In this document: one piece after another, positions 11,360-23,500 of the stretch
Layout: the number at the start of each line of letters is the position of its first letter
Position numbering within the stretch: the first letter of the stretch is position 1
Assembly (NCBI RefSeq): GCF_010015445.1
Contig: NC_053126.1
Coordinates: 8,400,249-8,464,248, forward strand
Direction of reading: 5' to 3'
Source: Perca fluviatilis
Taxonomy: Eukaryota > Chordata > Actinopteri > Perciformes > Percidae
Length of the DNA: 64,000 bases
Made by a program: the position numbers and the translations under genes
The notes under the pieces: model-generated
What the model was told of the DNA's origin: nothing
Seen by the model: only the letters and a program-made list of their open reading frames with translations
The model's database searches: none

Positions 11360-13739
11360 TAATTTGGTTCTTTGAAAGCAGTTTGAGGATTGATTTGTAA
11401 TTCCTGAAGTTATCTTGGGTAACAGTGCGCTCTTATTTTGAAATAAAGGCAATATGAGTGAAGAGTTCAAATCATGACCAGCATTCGTATGATTGGCGTG
11501 GGTGCTGATCATGTGATTGTTACGTGAGGTATTAGGTAGGTTTTTAAACGGCATGTGTGTTGAGAACCGTCAAATTTTCATTTTATGTGTGCTCCTGCCT
11601 TGTTGCTGGTGTCATTTTGTTGTACGGTGTGCTCCACAATATTTGCAATTGTTTTCCACACTTTCACTGTTAAACAGTCAGCGAGTGATGGTGGTGCATG
11701 CCGGCTGAGGTTCTCCCCATGGTCAAAAAAGCCTCTTTTTAATGATAATAATAAGCCTGTTATGACAATTAAACCGTATTAATATCTCTTAAACGCAGCT
11801 TTAATTGCATAAATAACGTTTAGCAAAGTGAGTTTAGCAGTCAAATGACAAATTCCTATTTTAATGTCAAATGAAATACCATTTCAATCAGGAGAGACTT
11901 CGTTGCAGATATGCAAATTTTTATTGTAGAAAAGCATAATGTGAAATGTAAAGAGTCTTTGGGGATTAGACTCCATCATTAAAAATATTTAAAGGGGTAG
12001 AGAAACAGATATATCCTCCCCCCCCTCCACGAAAGACCTGTCTGCCAGAAAGGGACTCAGGTTGCGTTGGTTGACGACGCCCGGAGGTGGAAGGGGAGGA
12101 GGAGGGTTGCACGTTTGCCTGAAAAGACAGCTGATAGCAAGGAGAGAAGACATTTAAAGAAGGATGTCATGCTGTGATTGGATCATGAATTTCGTGACCA
12201 ATTCTGATTGGTTTACTGAAGAGTGAACGTGTCTCAACAGCTGAATAGATTTAGGGAGAGATAGTGGTGAGTGCAGTAATTACAAGTCTTCCTGAGAATA
12301 TGCGCTGAGCTTCATATCTTCTGGCTCTGTTGGTCTTTTTAACAGGCTTAATATTTTAATTGAGTTTATGTCTTTTTGCTTAGAGTTTGTCAAGCTAAAT
12401 TTGGTGTTGTGCTTTTTTTGGTTACAAACTCATGTATCATCATGTATAAGTATAGGTAAGTTTTCATTATGAAAATATATTTGTGATCATTGCAGATCAT
12501 GGTGAGTTTACAGTCCCCTGCATGTTCTCATCTAAAATCATTGTTATATCAACACTATTTTATTATAAATCTAACAAAGCGCGCCATTTGTATTTGCAAA
12601 ATAACTTCATGTGTGTCGTTCAAAGTAAACCTTCTGAGTCGTGATCCAGCTAACTGTCAATAAGCATACCCATTTGCAAGTTTGGCCTTAAGAACTTGTT
12701 GCTCTGACAACAGCTCCAGCTATAAATTAAGCCAGTTTCGAAAAAAAAAAAAAAATCCAGACGTGTCAAATTGTCAAAATATCTAATCTGGATAACTCAT
12801 TTGTCCACATACAATAAACAGGGCCCTGCAGTACGAAACAATGAGCATGGCGCTCCTTTGTGTCCCCTCTGCTTCATTGTACTTCTGTAAACCTGCATCT
12901 GTACCAGGACCTGGAGCATTGTCTGATTCTCCCCAGTAACCCTGAGAGAATGAAAGCAGAGAGCTTGTCACAGCCAAGCCTCTCAGATCATTTATTATTG
13001 ATTTAGCAGATATGAGGTGGCGGGGGAAGCGAGGAGGACAGAGAGAGACGGAGAGTGAGAGAAAGTCAGTCATTAGACCTGTTTAAGAAAAAAAAGAAGT
13101 GAAAGGAGAAGATTTGGGAAAAAAAGAGAGGGGGTGATGATGAAAAGAAGAACTTTAAATCCCCCAGCTAAATAAGTGAAACAGAGCTGTGATGACACTT
13201 GAACAGACATTTGGTAAGAGAAAGATGGAGTTGAGGTTGCGTGGGCCTCGTTTCAACACGCGCCCTGCTTCCTGCAGGCTGTTGTGCCAGAGGCAGATAC
13301 TCCATGTCTCCATGTTTTCCTTCATCCACAGTGTTTCCAGTCTTGGGTCACCCAGCCTTGATGGCAGGAGGAGAAGCACTCTGGGGATGCAACTGGCTGT
13401 CAAATCACACCATGCCGGGGGGGGTGACGATGGAGAGTGGCTTCTTAAAGTAAACATTCAGTCAGTCAGATATATCTGCACAAAGTAAACACTCTAAAAG
13501 TTAAAGTCTTACATAGAATATAGTGCCGTTCACATTTGCACATTAAACAAACTGGAAACGCCAAAGTTATAGAAAAATAAATCTCAATATCACATAAGAG
13601 TTTTTACGAGACTGTTCTCCAAAGAGGAACGCCACAGGCATTTCAGCCATTGCCCCAAAACAACATACTCTGTTTATATCCAAGTGAGAAAGCCCTCTAA
13701 CGGTCATAGTTATTGTGGTGGGAGCAAATAACATAACCT
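11360..13739. other. Intergenic stretch, no gene seen
   Basis: There is no recognisable exon. A GC-richer block at about 12010-12130 could be regulatory but has no defining motif. Open frames on both strands at 12783-13488 overlap each other and lack family resemblance. Confidence 0.4.
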
Positions 13740-13741
13740 TA

Positions 13742-14308
13742 AAGGTTCCATGGCATGAAAATGTCACTTTATGAGGATTTTTAACATTAATATGAGTTCC
13801 TCCAGCCTGCCTATGGTCCCTCAGTGGCTAGAAATGGCGATAGGTGTAAACCGAGCCCTGGGTATCCTGCTCTGCCTTTGAGAAAATGAAAGCTCAGATG
13901 GGCCGATCTGGAATCTTCTCCTTATGAGGTCATAAGGAGGAAGGTGACCTCCCCTTTCTCTGCTTTGCCCGCCCAGAGAATTTGGCCCACCCATGAGAGA
14001 GAGACATCATGGCTTTCAATTGAGCAAAGTGGCAGTTGGTCAAGGCCACACCCCCACCCTCCACCTTGGCCCCCCTCTCTCCTCCTCAATAGCTACAGAC
14101 ACAGAAATGGCACATACTAAGGAAAGCTCATTGTGGGACTGGCTCTAGTGGCTGTAATTCTGCACCAAGGCTGAATTTCGGGAAAGAGACTTCAGATACA
14201 GTATTAGGGGACCACTAAGGCCTATATAAAAGAGACTTCAGATACAGTATTAGGGGACCACTAAGGTCCATATAAAAGCATCCAAAGAGCACCATGTCAT
14301 GGGACCTT
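13742..14308. mobile_element. TA-type MITE (AAGGTTCCATGGCATG ends)
   Basis: The left end is AAGGTTCCATGGCATG preceded by TA; the right end is CATGTCATGGGACCTT followed by TG, a decayed TA. Near the right end a segment of about 47 bp containing GACTTCAGATACAGTATTAG is present twice in tandem (about 14188-14234 and 14231-14277). It is a common percomorph-style nonautonomous Tc1/mariner-like element, with no coding capacity. Confidence 0.7.
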
Positions 14309-14414
14309 TGACCATGCATTTATTATTGTCACCATAATGGCAAAGCTGAAGGAAGTAACTGGTTAAAAAAAAGACAATGTTGTGCACATCCATGGCTGGT
14401 GCAGGACAAAAAAG

Positions 14415-15062
14415 TGTCCATCCATCTTCATTCAGGTCGCAGGGTCAGCAGCTCCAGCAAGGGACCCCAAACTTCCCTTTTCTGAGCCACATTAACCAGC
14501 TCCAACTGGGGGATCCCGAGGCGTTCCCAGGCCAGGGTGGAGACATAATCCCTCCACCTAGTCCTGGGTCTTCCCCGAGGCCTCCTCCCAGCTGGACGCG
14601 CCTGGAACACCTTCCTAGGGAGGCCCCCAGGGGGCATCCTTACCAGATGCCCGAACCACCTCAACTGGCTCCTTTCGAGCAAAGACAGCGGCTTCTCGAC
14701 GCTCCTCACGGATGACTGAGCTTCTCACCCTATCTCTAAGGGAGACGCCAGCCACCCTCTTGAGGAAACCCATTTTGGCCGCTTGTACCCTGGATCTCGT
14801 TCTTTCGGTCATGACCCAGCCTTCATGACCATAGGTGAGGGTAGGAGCGAAAATTGACCGGTAGATCAAGAGCTTTGCCTTCTGGCTCAGCTCTCTCTTT
14901 TTGTCACAATGGTGCGATAAAATGAACGTAATACCGCCCCCGCTGCGCCGATTCTCCGACCAATCTCCCATTTCATTTTCCCCTCACTCGCGAACAAGAC
15001 GCCAAGGTATTGGAACTCCTTCACTTGGTCACTATGGTGACCCATGACCCTTATCTCTTGTC
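14415..15062 (-). mobile_element. LINE reverse-transcriptase C-terminal fragment, frameshifted
   Basis: On the minus strand two frames together give a LINE ORF2 C-terminus. The upstream part reads VKEFQYLGVLFASEGK and TYGHEGWVMTER; the downstream part reads SQLRWFGHLVRMPPG and GRRPRGRPRTRWRDY. RWFGH..RM and GRP..RW are well-known conserved words at the end of many fish non-LTR polyproteins. The switch of frame around 14615-14710 shows it is a dead copy. The 5' part with the catalytic motifs is absent. The clade was not decided. Confidence 0.8.
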
Positions 15063-15069
15063 ATCATAT

Positions 15070-18000
15070 CACATGATCAGAGGTCATGTAATGTGAAATA
15101 CACATCGGAATATTATTCAGACATTTACGTATAAATATTGTCCCGATAGGGCAAAAAATAGTAATGATCTCATTATTCCAATTTACAAATGATGCAAGTA
15201 GTTGTGTAACCAACAGACTCAAGCGGGTGTGACTCTCAAATGCAATTCAAATTTACATATTTTTAGAAAATGACATGAATAAATTGAGTTTACAATAGGG
15301 GTTGTTAAGATGACAACACTAGCCTCCCTGCTGCACTACAGACAACCAGTGTTAAAACTTAAATAGTTACAGTTACATGAAAAAGATAATGTGGAGCCAA
15401 CAATTGAGGCAGAAACTGTTTCATAATTAGTGGTCTGCAAGCTCATTTAAATTACTTCGGAGCATTGAACTGTTGTGCAGACTTTACCTTATTTGAACAA
15501 AGCTGAAGGAAGTACTCATCGCCCAAACCTTGATGCTTCCCTAAACCTAACCACATCTTAACCATTGCGTTATCAAATAAATTAATGTTTAAACAGTGAT
15601 TTGTGCTACAGTCCCACGGGCAATTCCTTTCTTTTGGTTTGGCGTATTAAACTATTTGTTCCAAAATGTTTCCTCTAAAACCTGTACAGGCTACATTTTC
15701 TACAAAGCCTGGGCTGATTGCTTGTTATTAGGCCCTGAAGATGTTTTGCCTCAGAACAGAAACACATTTCCTGTCCATGTCTTTCAATGGAGTTTTTTTA
15801 TTATACATCAACATTTCCCTTAGGCCTAAATAAAGCATGAGTCTAAATTAGTTGTGGACTGATCTCTTTAGACATTCTGTTCAGTTTACGCACACAGCAA
15901 CCCTTCCTTGATTCAGGAAGCTGTTTCGCATGTTGTCTCTGGCATCCTTTCTGGCACAGGCAATATTGTTTGTGTTGATATGCATCATTGCGGTGGTTGA
16001 ATCTCAACATGCCGGGATCCATGTTACAGTGTGCAGCAGAGACAGAATCTGTTTGGCAGCCTGAGAGAAGTGCTGGCAGGATGGAACCCAGGGCAAATAC
16101 ATCAATCACGCCGCTGCCCTGGACCCACTGAGAACTGATGGTGTCAGTGGTACTACCACGGCCACCATCAATCACTCCATTCAATGCGACACACTCTTTA
16201 CAGTCACGAAAATACAGTAAACGCATGCAGGTAATATCATCCAGCAGGATTAGTCCGTTTCAGAGGTGAGCTGCATTTTGAAGGAGGAGAAACCAAGCGG
16301 ATATGTCAAGAAGACAAAAATAATCGCAGGTCATAATGTCAAGTTATCATTACCCCTGTCCAGCCCTAACAAAGCCAAACCAGCCTCAAAACGCTGTTCC
16401 ACCCCTGAGTGTGTATCCGGCTGACGTACAATTAAACTCTAACCCTCTCTACGGATCTCTAACCAATGCTAATTCAGTGGAAATGAGGAGGTTAGCAGAT
16501 TATGGCTTAAGCAGAGCTGTCTACAGCAGTGAGCTCAGTTATGAGAAGCTGCAAAGGTCAGGCTATTTCCTGCAATGGGCTATTTGTAGAATCACTCTAA
16601 AAACTATCACAGCCATGTCTGACACTGTTGGAAGACCACTGACACACTAGTGTAGGATAGAGACCTTGGTGTCAACATGGTCTACATCCCAATACCGACA
16701 ACACACAACTTTCAAAGTGGGCCGTGTAGTTGGGTATATGTTCCTGCGTGATTGCATTTAGCAATGTAATGTTATATTATGTATACTAATGCAGACCTAG
16801 ATCTGATGATCAGCTGTGAGAGGACGCAAAAATACATAGTAGTTGGATGAGGATGGGAAGCTGGCATGTTAGCTTACTTGGAACGAACATCTACCCTGAA
16901 ATACACAGTCATCTGTGTGTGCAATGCTTCCAACTGTATGTGCTCTTAGTTTCTGAAATGCTTATTAGAAAGTAGCATGGACTCTGATGGGCCTATTTTC
17001 AAATGCCACCATCAACACTTATCTTTCTAAGAAATGCTTAGTAACACTTTCATCAGCAGCATGCTTAGCCAGTCTGTGCAATTTCTTGTGTGCTGCTAAC
17101 CAACCCAAGCATTAGGAAACAGCCTGAGCAGACTCTAATACTGACTGGCACCATCCATGGTTTGCAGTGTAAGATAGGGCGGTTTGTGTTGGAATAACAT
17201 GGTGGTCTCCCATCAAGGTCACCTCTTCAGCAGCAGCTCTGTAGAAGATAAAATGCACCGCTGCACAGCCTGAAAACATTTGTTGTTCGTAAAATGTGGC
17301 ACAAATGAAAGTGACTGGGAGCATTATGCAGATAAATCTGCAGAGCAGACCCTTTTTTCTGTTAGTCTTCAGCAGCTCTTAGTGGTCACAGTTAAGGATT
17401 GCAAGATGCTGCACAGCATTGCATACTCACATCTGGAAGTCACAACCACATTCTCAGTATTAAAGTATGTGTATTTGTGACAGAGTGACAACAAAAGTTG
17501 AAATTCCCATTTCAGTCTCAGTACTGACATTCCAAATGTTGCCTTTGATAGTGTTTAACATATACTGTGTTAAGTGGAGGGACTGTTTCCTAGAGGAATC
17601 CCAAAGCACAAGACTTAATTTGATGTCTTAAGAAGACATCCATGACAACTACAATATTTGTCATGAGATTAATCTACACCTTCTTAAGTCTAATTTTCTC
17701 ACTGGATAGTAGATAAAGTGCAGGATTGATATCTCAAATTGTAGCCATAATTAATCTAAAATTCCCTTATGTTGTGTGTTTCTCCCCAAGTTGCCCAAAC
17801 AGTTGGTCATATATAAATCATCTCCACACGCTATGCAGTTCTAAGATCTTAGTTTGTATCATATAAATGATTCAGTAGCTCCATCATAGTTTCATCTCAC
17901 AGTTTTAACAAGAGCACTGGAGGAGAAGGGATTGGGTGTAAACACTGACTGTTTTGATATATTTCATTTGAGATTGGATCACGAGTCAGTAGGTATTGCT

Positions 18001-18100
18001 TCAATACAGCAAAGAAACAGTGTATGACATTAACTATTTAAGAGGTGAGATTGTGGGCTGAGCAAAGTGGAGTGCGGCCGTTAGGTTCTTGCATAATTCC
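15070..18100. other. Intergenic stretch upstream of pecam1, no gene confirmed
   Basis: A 104-codon open frame at 16336-16650 (plus) is the only one with a non-repetitive, balanced composition. It includes NPLYGSL and LSYEKL tyrosine words. It has an AG before the start region but no convincing exon structure and no recognised homologue, so it is not called as a gene. The rest shows nothing supportable. Confidence 0.35.
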
Positions 18101-18120
18101 TGATGTGTTTGTTGTTTTGT

Positions 18121-18200
18121 AGTCAAGTCAATTTATTTATAGAGCACATTTAAAACCAACCTAGGCTGAACAAAGTGCTGTACAAAGTTATATTATGTTA
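18121..18200. repeat. LINE 3'-end-type repeat
   Basis: CAATTTATTTATAGAGCACATTTAAAA followed by AAAGTGCTGTACAAAG is the familiar 3'-end signature of fish L2-like LINEs, here in reverse orientation. Only this short tail is visible. Confidence 0.5.
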
Positions 18201-18489
18201 TAAAAACAAAGGAGGACAATCAAAATATAGACACAATGAACATCATACAAACAACACACTTCTACACAAATGTTGTAGTCTCTCTGGAGAACAACAGTCT
18301 CTTATATGACCAAATGGAGTTATAGCATATCTCAAAATGGTTTGTCGTCCATAATAAACTGTTGAATTATGTAATAAACTATGAAATATTATAAGAAACT
18401 CCCTTACCAGGTCCCTGCTATGGCTATTTTGCATTATTGTTGAGTTTCTCACACTCAAATAAAAACACAGTAAATGCTAGATTCCTGAG

Positions 18490-18732
18490 GAAGTAACATT
18501 CATTTCCTGGTCTGTCAAGCAGCACAAGGAGTGTGTATGATAAGACAAGGAACACCCCCTCACCACCATCACCACCACTCCTGCCGGACACACCACAAGT
18601 TTGTCCTCCACACGCTCCACCTCTCCCTTCTTACAGCCCTCCCCGTCCTTCTAACTGCCCTTCTGGCCTCTGTCTCGCCGGCCCTCTGCAGCTGTATTTT
18701 CACCTAACAGCAGTGAACCACCATCACTCAAG
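18490..18732 (+). promoter_or_regulatory. pecam1: Probable pecam1 promoter / 5' UTR
   Basis: No TATA box lies at a suitable place. CATTTCCTGG (18501-18510) contains an ETS-type GGAA core on the reverse strand, and TGATAAG (18538-18544) is a GATA site. ETS and GATA factors are known regulators of endothelial and haematopoietic genes, including mammalian PECAM1. The transcription start was not determined; the CDS starts at 18733. Confidence 0.4.
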
Positions 18733-20447
18733 ATGGACTCCAGACCCCCCAACCTGCCGCTGCTGCTTCTCACCTGCCTCCTACACTACTGTAAGGACCC
18801 ACCGTTGTGCTCCTTCAAGGATAAAGGATGTTCCTTCAGTTAAACCTAATCTGATCCTCACTTCTGTTCTTTTCTTTCTTTTCCTCTGCTTTTCTCCAAA
18901 CACAGGGCAGTGTGCCAGAGGACAGTCATGTAAGTAGTGCATTATACCGTATATTTGATTCTTGTTTAATAATTGGTCCAGAGGGTTGTAGTTTCTCCAG
19001 CGTTGAGACAGTTTTGGGTTATCTACTCCTTGCTGTATTAGGCAAGAAAGATATTTTTACCTCTCACAGTTATTTTTTGCATGAAATGGGCATTGTATCA
19101 TGCACTCCTGGCCTCCTTGATATTTTCAAGTCTTAAGTGAGGTTCATTGAAGCTATTTTTAATCCTCTCAGGGGAAGCTGGGTAATCTTTCAAATCAGCA
19201 TGAGTTTGAATGAACCTCCCAAATTTTGAATAGCTTTCAGACAACATGTATTTGAATTAAAATGCTGATTTCTTTTTGTTTTCGTCTCGTGTCAGTGTTT
19301 ATCTGGAGCTCGTAGTTAGGTAGCTATAAAAAGGCAGTCAGCATCTTAAAGGAATAATTCAACAAATTGGGAAAAACACACTTCTTGCCGAGAGTTAGAT
19401 TTATACCACTCTCATGTACCACACTCAATATAAGACTACAGCCAGCAGGCGGTTAGCTTAGCTTAGCTTAGCTTAGCTTAGCTTAGCGTGAAGACTGGAA
19501 AAAAGGGGGAAACATCTAGCTAAGGTCAAGGTAACAAAATCCACCTCTAAAGCTCACAAATAAACCTGAACTCTTGTTGTCAGTAACCAGCTGAAAGAAA
19601 TATTCTTGTACATAAAAGCCAGTAAAATTGTTTATAATAATATCAGTTTTATACATTGTTTTTACACAGATTAAACAAAAGAGAGCTGACGTGTTAGTTG
19701 GTGAGCTTTAGAGGTGCAAGTAGGGAGATTTTGTTATCTTTTTGGACAGAACCAGACTACCTGTTTCCCTCTGTTTCCAGTGCTTCTTTGTGCTAAGCTA
19801 AGCTAACCAGCTGCTGGATGTAGCTTCATATTTAGACATTATTGAGAAATTAGCGTACAGTGCATGAGGGTGGTATCAATCTTCTCATCTAACTCTCGGA
19901 AAGAAAGAGGATAAGTGTATTTCCAATAATGTTGAACTACTTTAAAATTGCATGTATAGTTTGACAAAATAATTTGAATTCAACTCTCCAGCTTTTTTTC
20001 CAGAGCTTTAAATGAACTTTCTCTACATATTTCTACAGTGGCTGAGTTAGTCATTTACTGCCTCAGTCCCTCCACATCACTGAGCCCAAACTAACAGCAG
20101 TGCTTTGAGGATTTGGACTTAAGTGATTGTTTCGTGGCTGTTGAGGCAGGTTACACCATGCTGTTGTGGCTGAGGGAGAGCAGAAGCTGGGATAAATCAA
20201 CTCAGCTCTCCCGGGGGGGTCGGGGGGCAAAGAGGGTCAGATGCTGTTTGTTGAAGCTTCGTCCTTCCTTCAGCACAGTTACTGTGCAGGAGACTGGAGG
20301 CCAGGGAGCACCTTCCTTCACTTCCTTAAGACTTCACCTTTATTGTGGAAAGAATAATACACCCGGACTGTTGTATTGTATAACTGGCTCAGTCACTGAT
20401 GTTGGTTTTACACAAACAAGACATGCGGTTCTAATTATTTTTTTCTA

Positions 20448-20543
<96 letters not shown>

Positions 20544-23500
20544 CATCTGGACCTCCAGCATACACTATCGATAGCGTTGGCCTTATAATCCGACCCAGCA
20601 GCACAGTTCAGAGCGGGACACCGGTGACCCTACGATGCCAAGTCAAAGTCAGTCATGACAACATCCCTCACCTGAATCATACCTTCCAGCTCACACTGGA
20701 CGACATTCCAGTCCACTCCTCTTCCACTGAAGAAGACACAGTCGTATACGAACTTAACCCGGCCAGGGCAGCTGACTCTGGGAGTTATGAGTGTCGTGTC
20801 ACAGTCAAGGACAAGAGCAAAGCAAGCTCCAGCCAAAAACTCTACGTCACAGGTAGAGCTATGTATTGGTACAATAGATTTTAAAAACCAATGTTGATTT
20901 GTTTACAATTGGTTAGATTGTTTTGTTGTTATTGCTGCTTTTGTCTGACAAGGGCGGTACGACATGAACAATTTGATAATATACCTGAAATTCTTCCATA
21001 TATCAGCACATTTTTGGGGAAAAAATCAACACAAAGTAGTTGGACAAAACTAGAGATGTTCCGATACCAGTATCGGTATCGGCTCCGATACTGCCTAAAA
21101 CGCTGGTATTGGTGTCGGGAAGTACTGGAGTTTATGCACCGATCTGATACCATGCAATAAAGCCCTAAAGAAAATCTACGTTAAAGTAGTTTATTTATGT
21201 TCTTTTTCCGTTATAACTGACTGATCTGGATAATAAAAGAAAGTTCTACGGTATTCATTGTTTGAGAGTTAAACCTGAGCCAGACAGACAACAAAGATAG
21301 AAATAATATCACATCCATACAGGGATAGTAGTATACAATTGTTAAAACATAATAAAATATATGACACACTTGCATCGGATCGGTACTCAGTATCGGCCGG
21401 TACGCAAGTTCAGGTATCGGAATTGGTATCGGGAAGAAAAAAATGGTATCGGGCCATCTCTAGACAAAACCAGTGTTTCTTTTCCAATTGATAAATCATT
21501 CACATTACTGCCAGCCAGTTTACACAGCATGAGTTGTAGACTGATTTCCTGCCTTCTGCAGTATAAATACTGTAAGCATTTTCAGACACCTACAACTTTT
21601 CTTGAGTTAAATATCAATCATATTGAATATTCTGGCTGCGTTATTGTTTTTGTAAATGTTATTCCATGAAAAATTGCACAATTCTTAAAATACTTCTAAA
21701 CATAAACATATTGTGGATGCTGTAAAAAAAAAAAAGAAGTGAGTTTTGTATTTTCTTTCTTTTATTTTATTGCATAAGAAAAAAAGTATTTTGACTTAAA
21801 GCAAACTTTGGTAAAATATTATCAGGAATATAAATATACAACCTTTTTTAGTTAATAGGCTAAAACACACAAAATCCATGGGTATGGCACTTTAAATCCT
21901 CAATGTTTGTTGTAATTTGAGAAAGTTCTTCACACACTATATATCCAGGCAGATCATATAATATGTAGTATTATATCTGAACAAACAACATCAGTATGTA
22001 GAGTAATGGCTTTACTTCCCACTGTCCTATTGTTTTTCCTCTCCTCAGGCCTGCAGACCCCAACTCTGTATTTGAATAAGACTGAACTCTATGAGAGTGA
22101 GGAATTCACAGCCACCTGCAGTGCTCTGGAGGAGAAAGGATCCCTCATCTTCCGGTTTTACCAGAGACTTAGGAATGGAGACTTTGAGAAGATAAAGCAG
22201 CCAGCGCCCAGTGGGAACTCGTTAGAGACCACACTGGTCCTGAGGAGGATTGCAGACCACTACCTGTACTGTGACTATGAGGTTAATTTGGTTTCTGGGG
22301 CCAGACGCTCCAACCGCAGCAACGAGATTACAGTCATAGTCAAAGGTGATTAGTTAAAGAGCTGTCATGGCTCCAAGAAAATATCAGATCGCTTAAAGGG
22401 GCTTGTGTGATTGACTCTTCTGAATTGTGTCTTGCAGGACTCTACATTTCACCGGTCATGAATGTGCTGCCCTCCCCCGAAGTCTTTGAGGGTGATATAA
22501 TAGAAGTGGTCTGTAAAGTGGTGAGACCACCGAAGAACATTGAAGTATTCCTGACGAGGAACAGGAGGATCCTCAAGCAAGCCACAGTCGGCCTCATTCA
22601 TCGATTCACTGCACAGGAAGGCGACTCTGGGGAGCTTGTGTGCAAGGCAGAGTGGGGCAATGTGCAGAAAGAAACCTATCAAACAATCAAAGTCAAAGGC
22701 AAGCACTGGAGAACTCTTTGTTACAAAATGTCTAAAATTACATTAAGTACCCCCTCATCATCAGTTGAAAGCCTTGTATAATGCTTGATTTTTGCTGTCC
22801 CGCTTCCACAGAGCTGTTTTCAAAGCCACAGCTGACTGTGAATCCCATAGACATATTTATGGGAGACCGCTTCGAACTGACCTGCTCTGTCTTAATTTAT
22901 GTTCCTGAGAAGATCAGCAATGAAAGCATACAGTTCTCCATCTACAAAGATAACATCAAACTCAACAGTGAAGAGACATACAACACTACGGCACACCCCT
23001 CTAAAAATGGCAACTACACCTGTAAAGCCCTGGCTGCTACACACAAAGTTGTAAAAGAAAGCCAAACAGTTGTTGTTAAGGCAAAAGGTGAGTCATCAAA
23101 TGCACAAAATTAAGCATGCTGACATTAGCACATCTAAATACAGCCTCACAGAGTTTCTAGCATGGCTGTCGACTCTCGTTTATCCGTGTCTGTCTTGTTT
23201 ATTTTTCTGTCGCACTGACTAACTGGCTAATCATCTTATCCCCAGTTCCTGTTTCAAAACCCATGTTGAGTGTGGTGGGGGGAACACTGTTGTTGGGAAA
23301 GAGCTTCCAGCTGCTCTGTCACAGTGACAATGGCACTCTGCCCATCACCTATACCCTGTTCAACCCTCACATGCCGACTGAGAGCAGGGTGGTAAGCAAG
23401 CAGGGGGAACAAGCCATTTTTAACTGCTCAGCCATCTACAGGTTTTCAGACTCAAATAACTTTCTGTGCCACGCAAAAAACAGTGAAAACAAGCCTCCCA

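Noticed and set aside
14377..14715. 112-codon proline-rich plus-strand frame
   Set aside because: Antisense shadow of the minus-strand LINE fragment.
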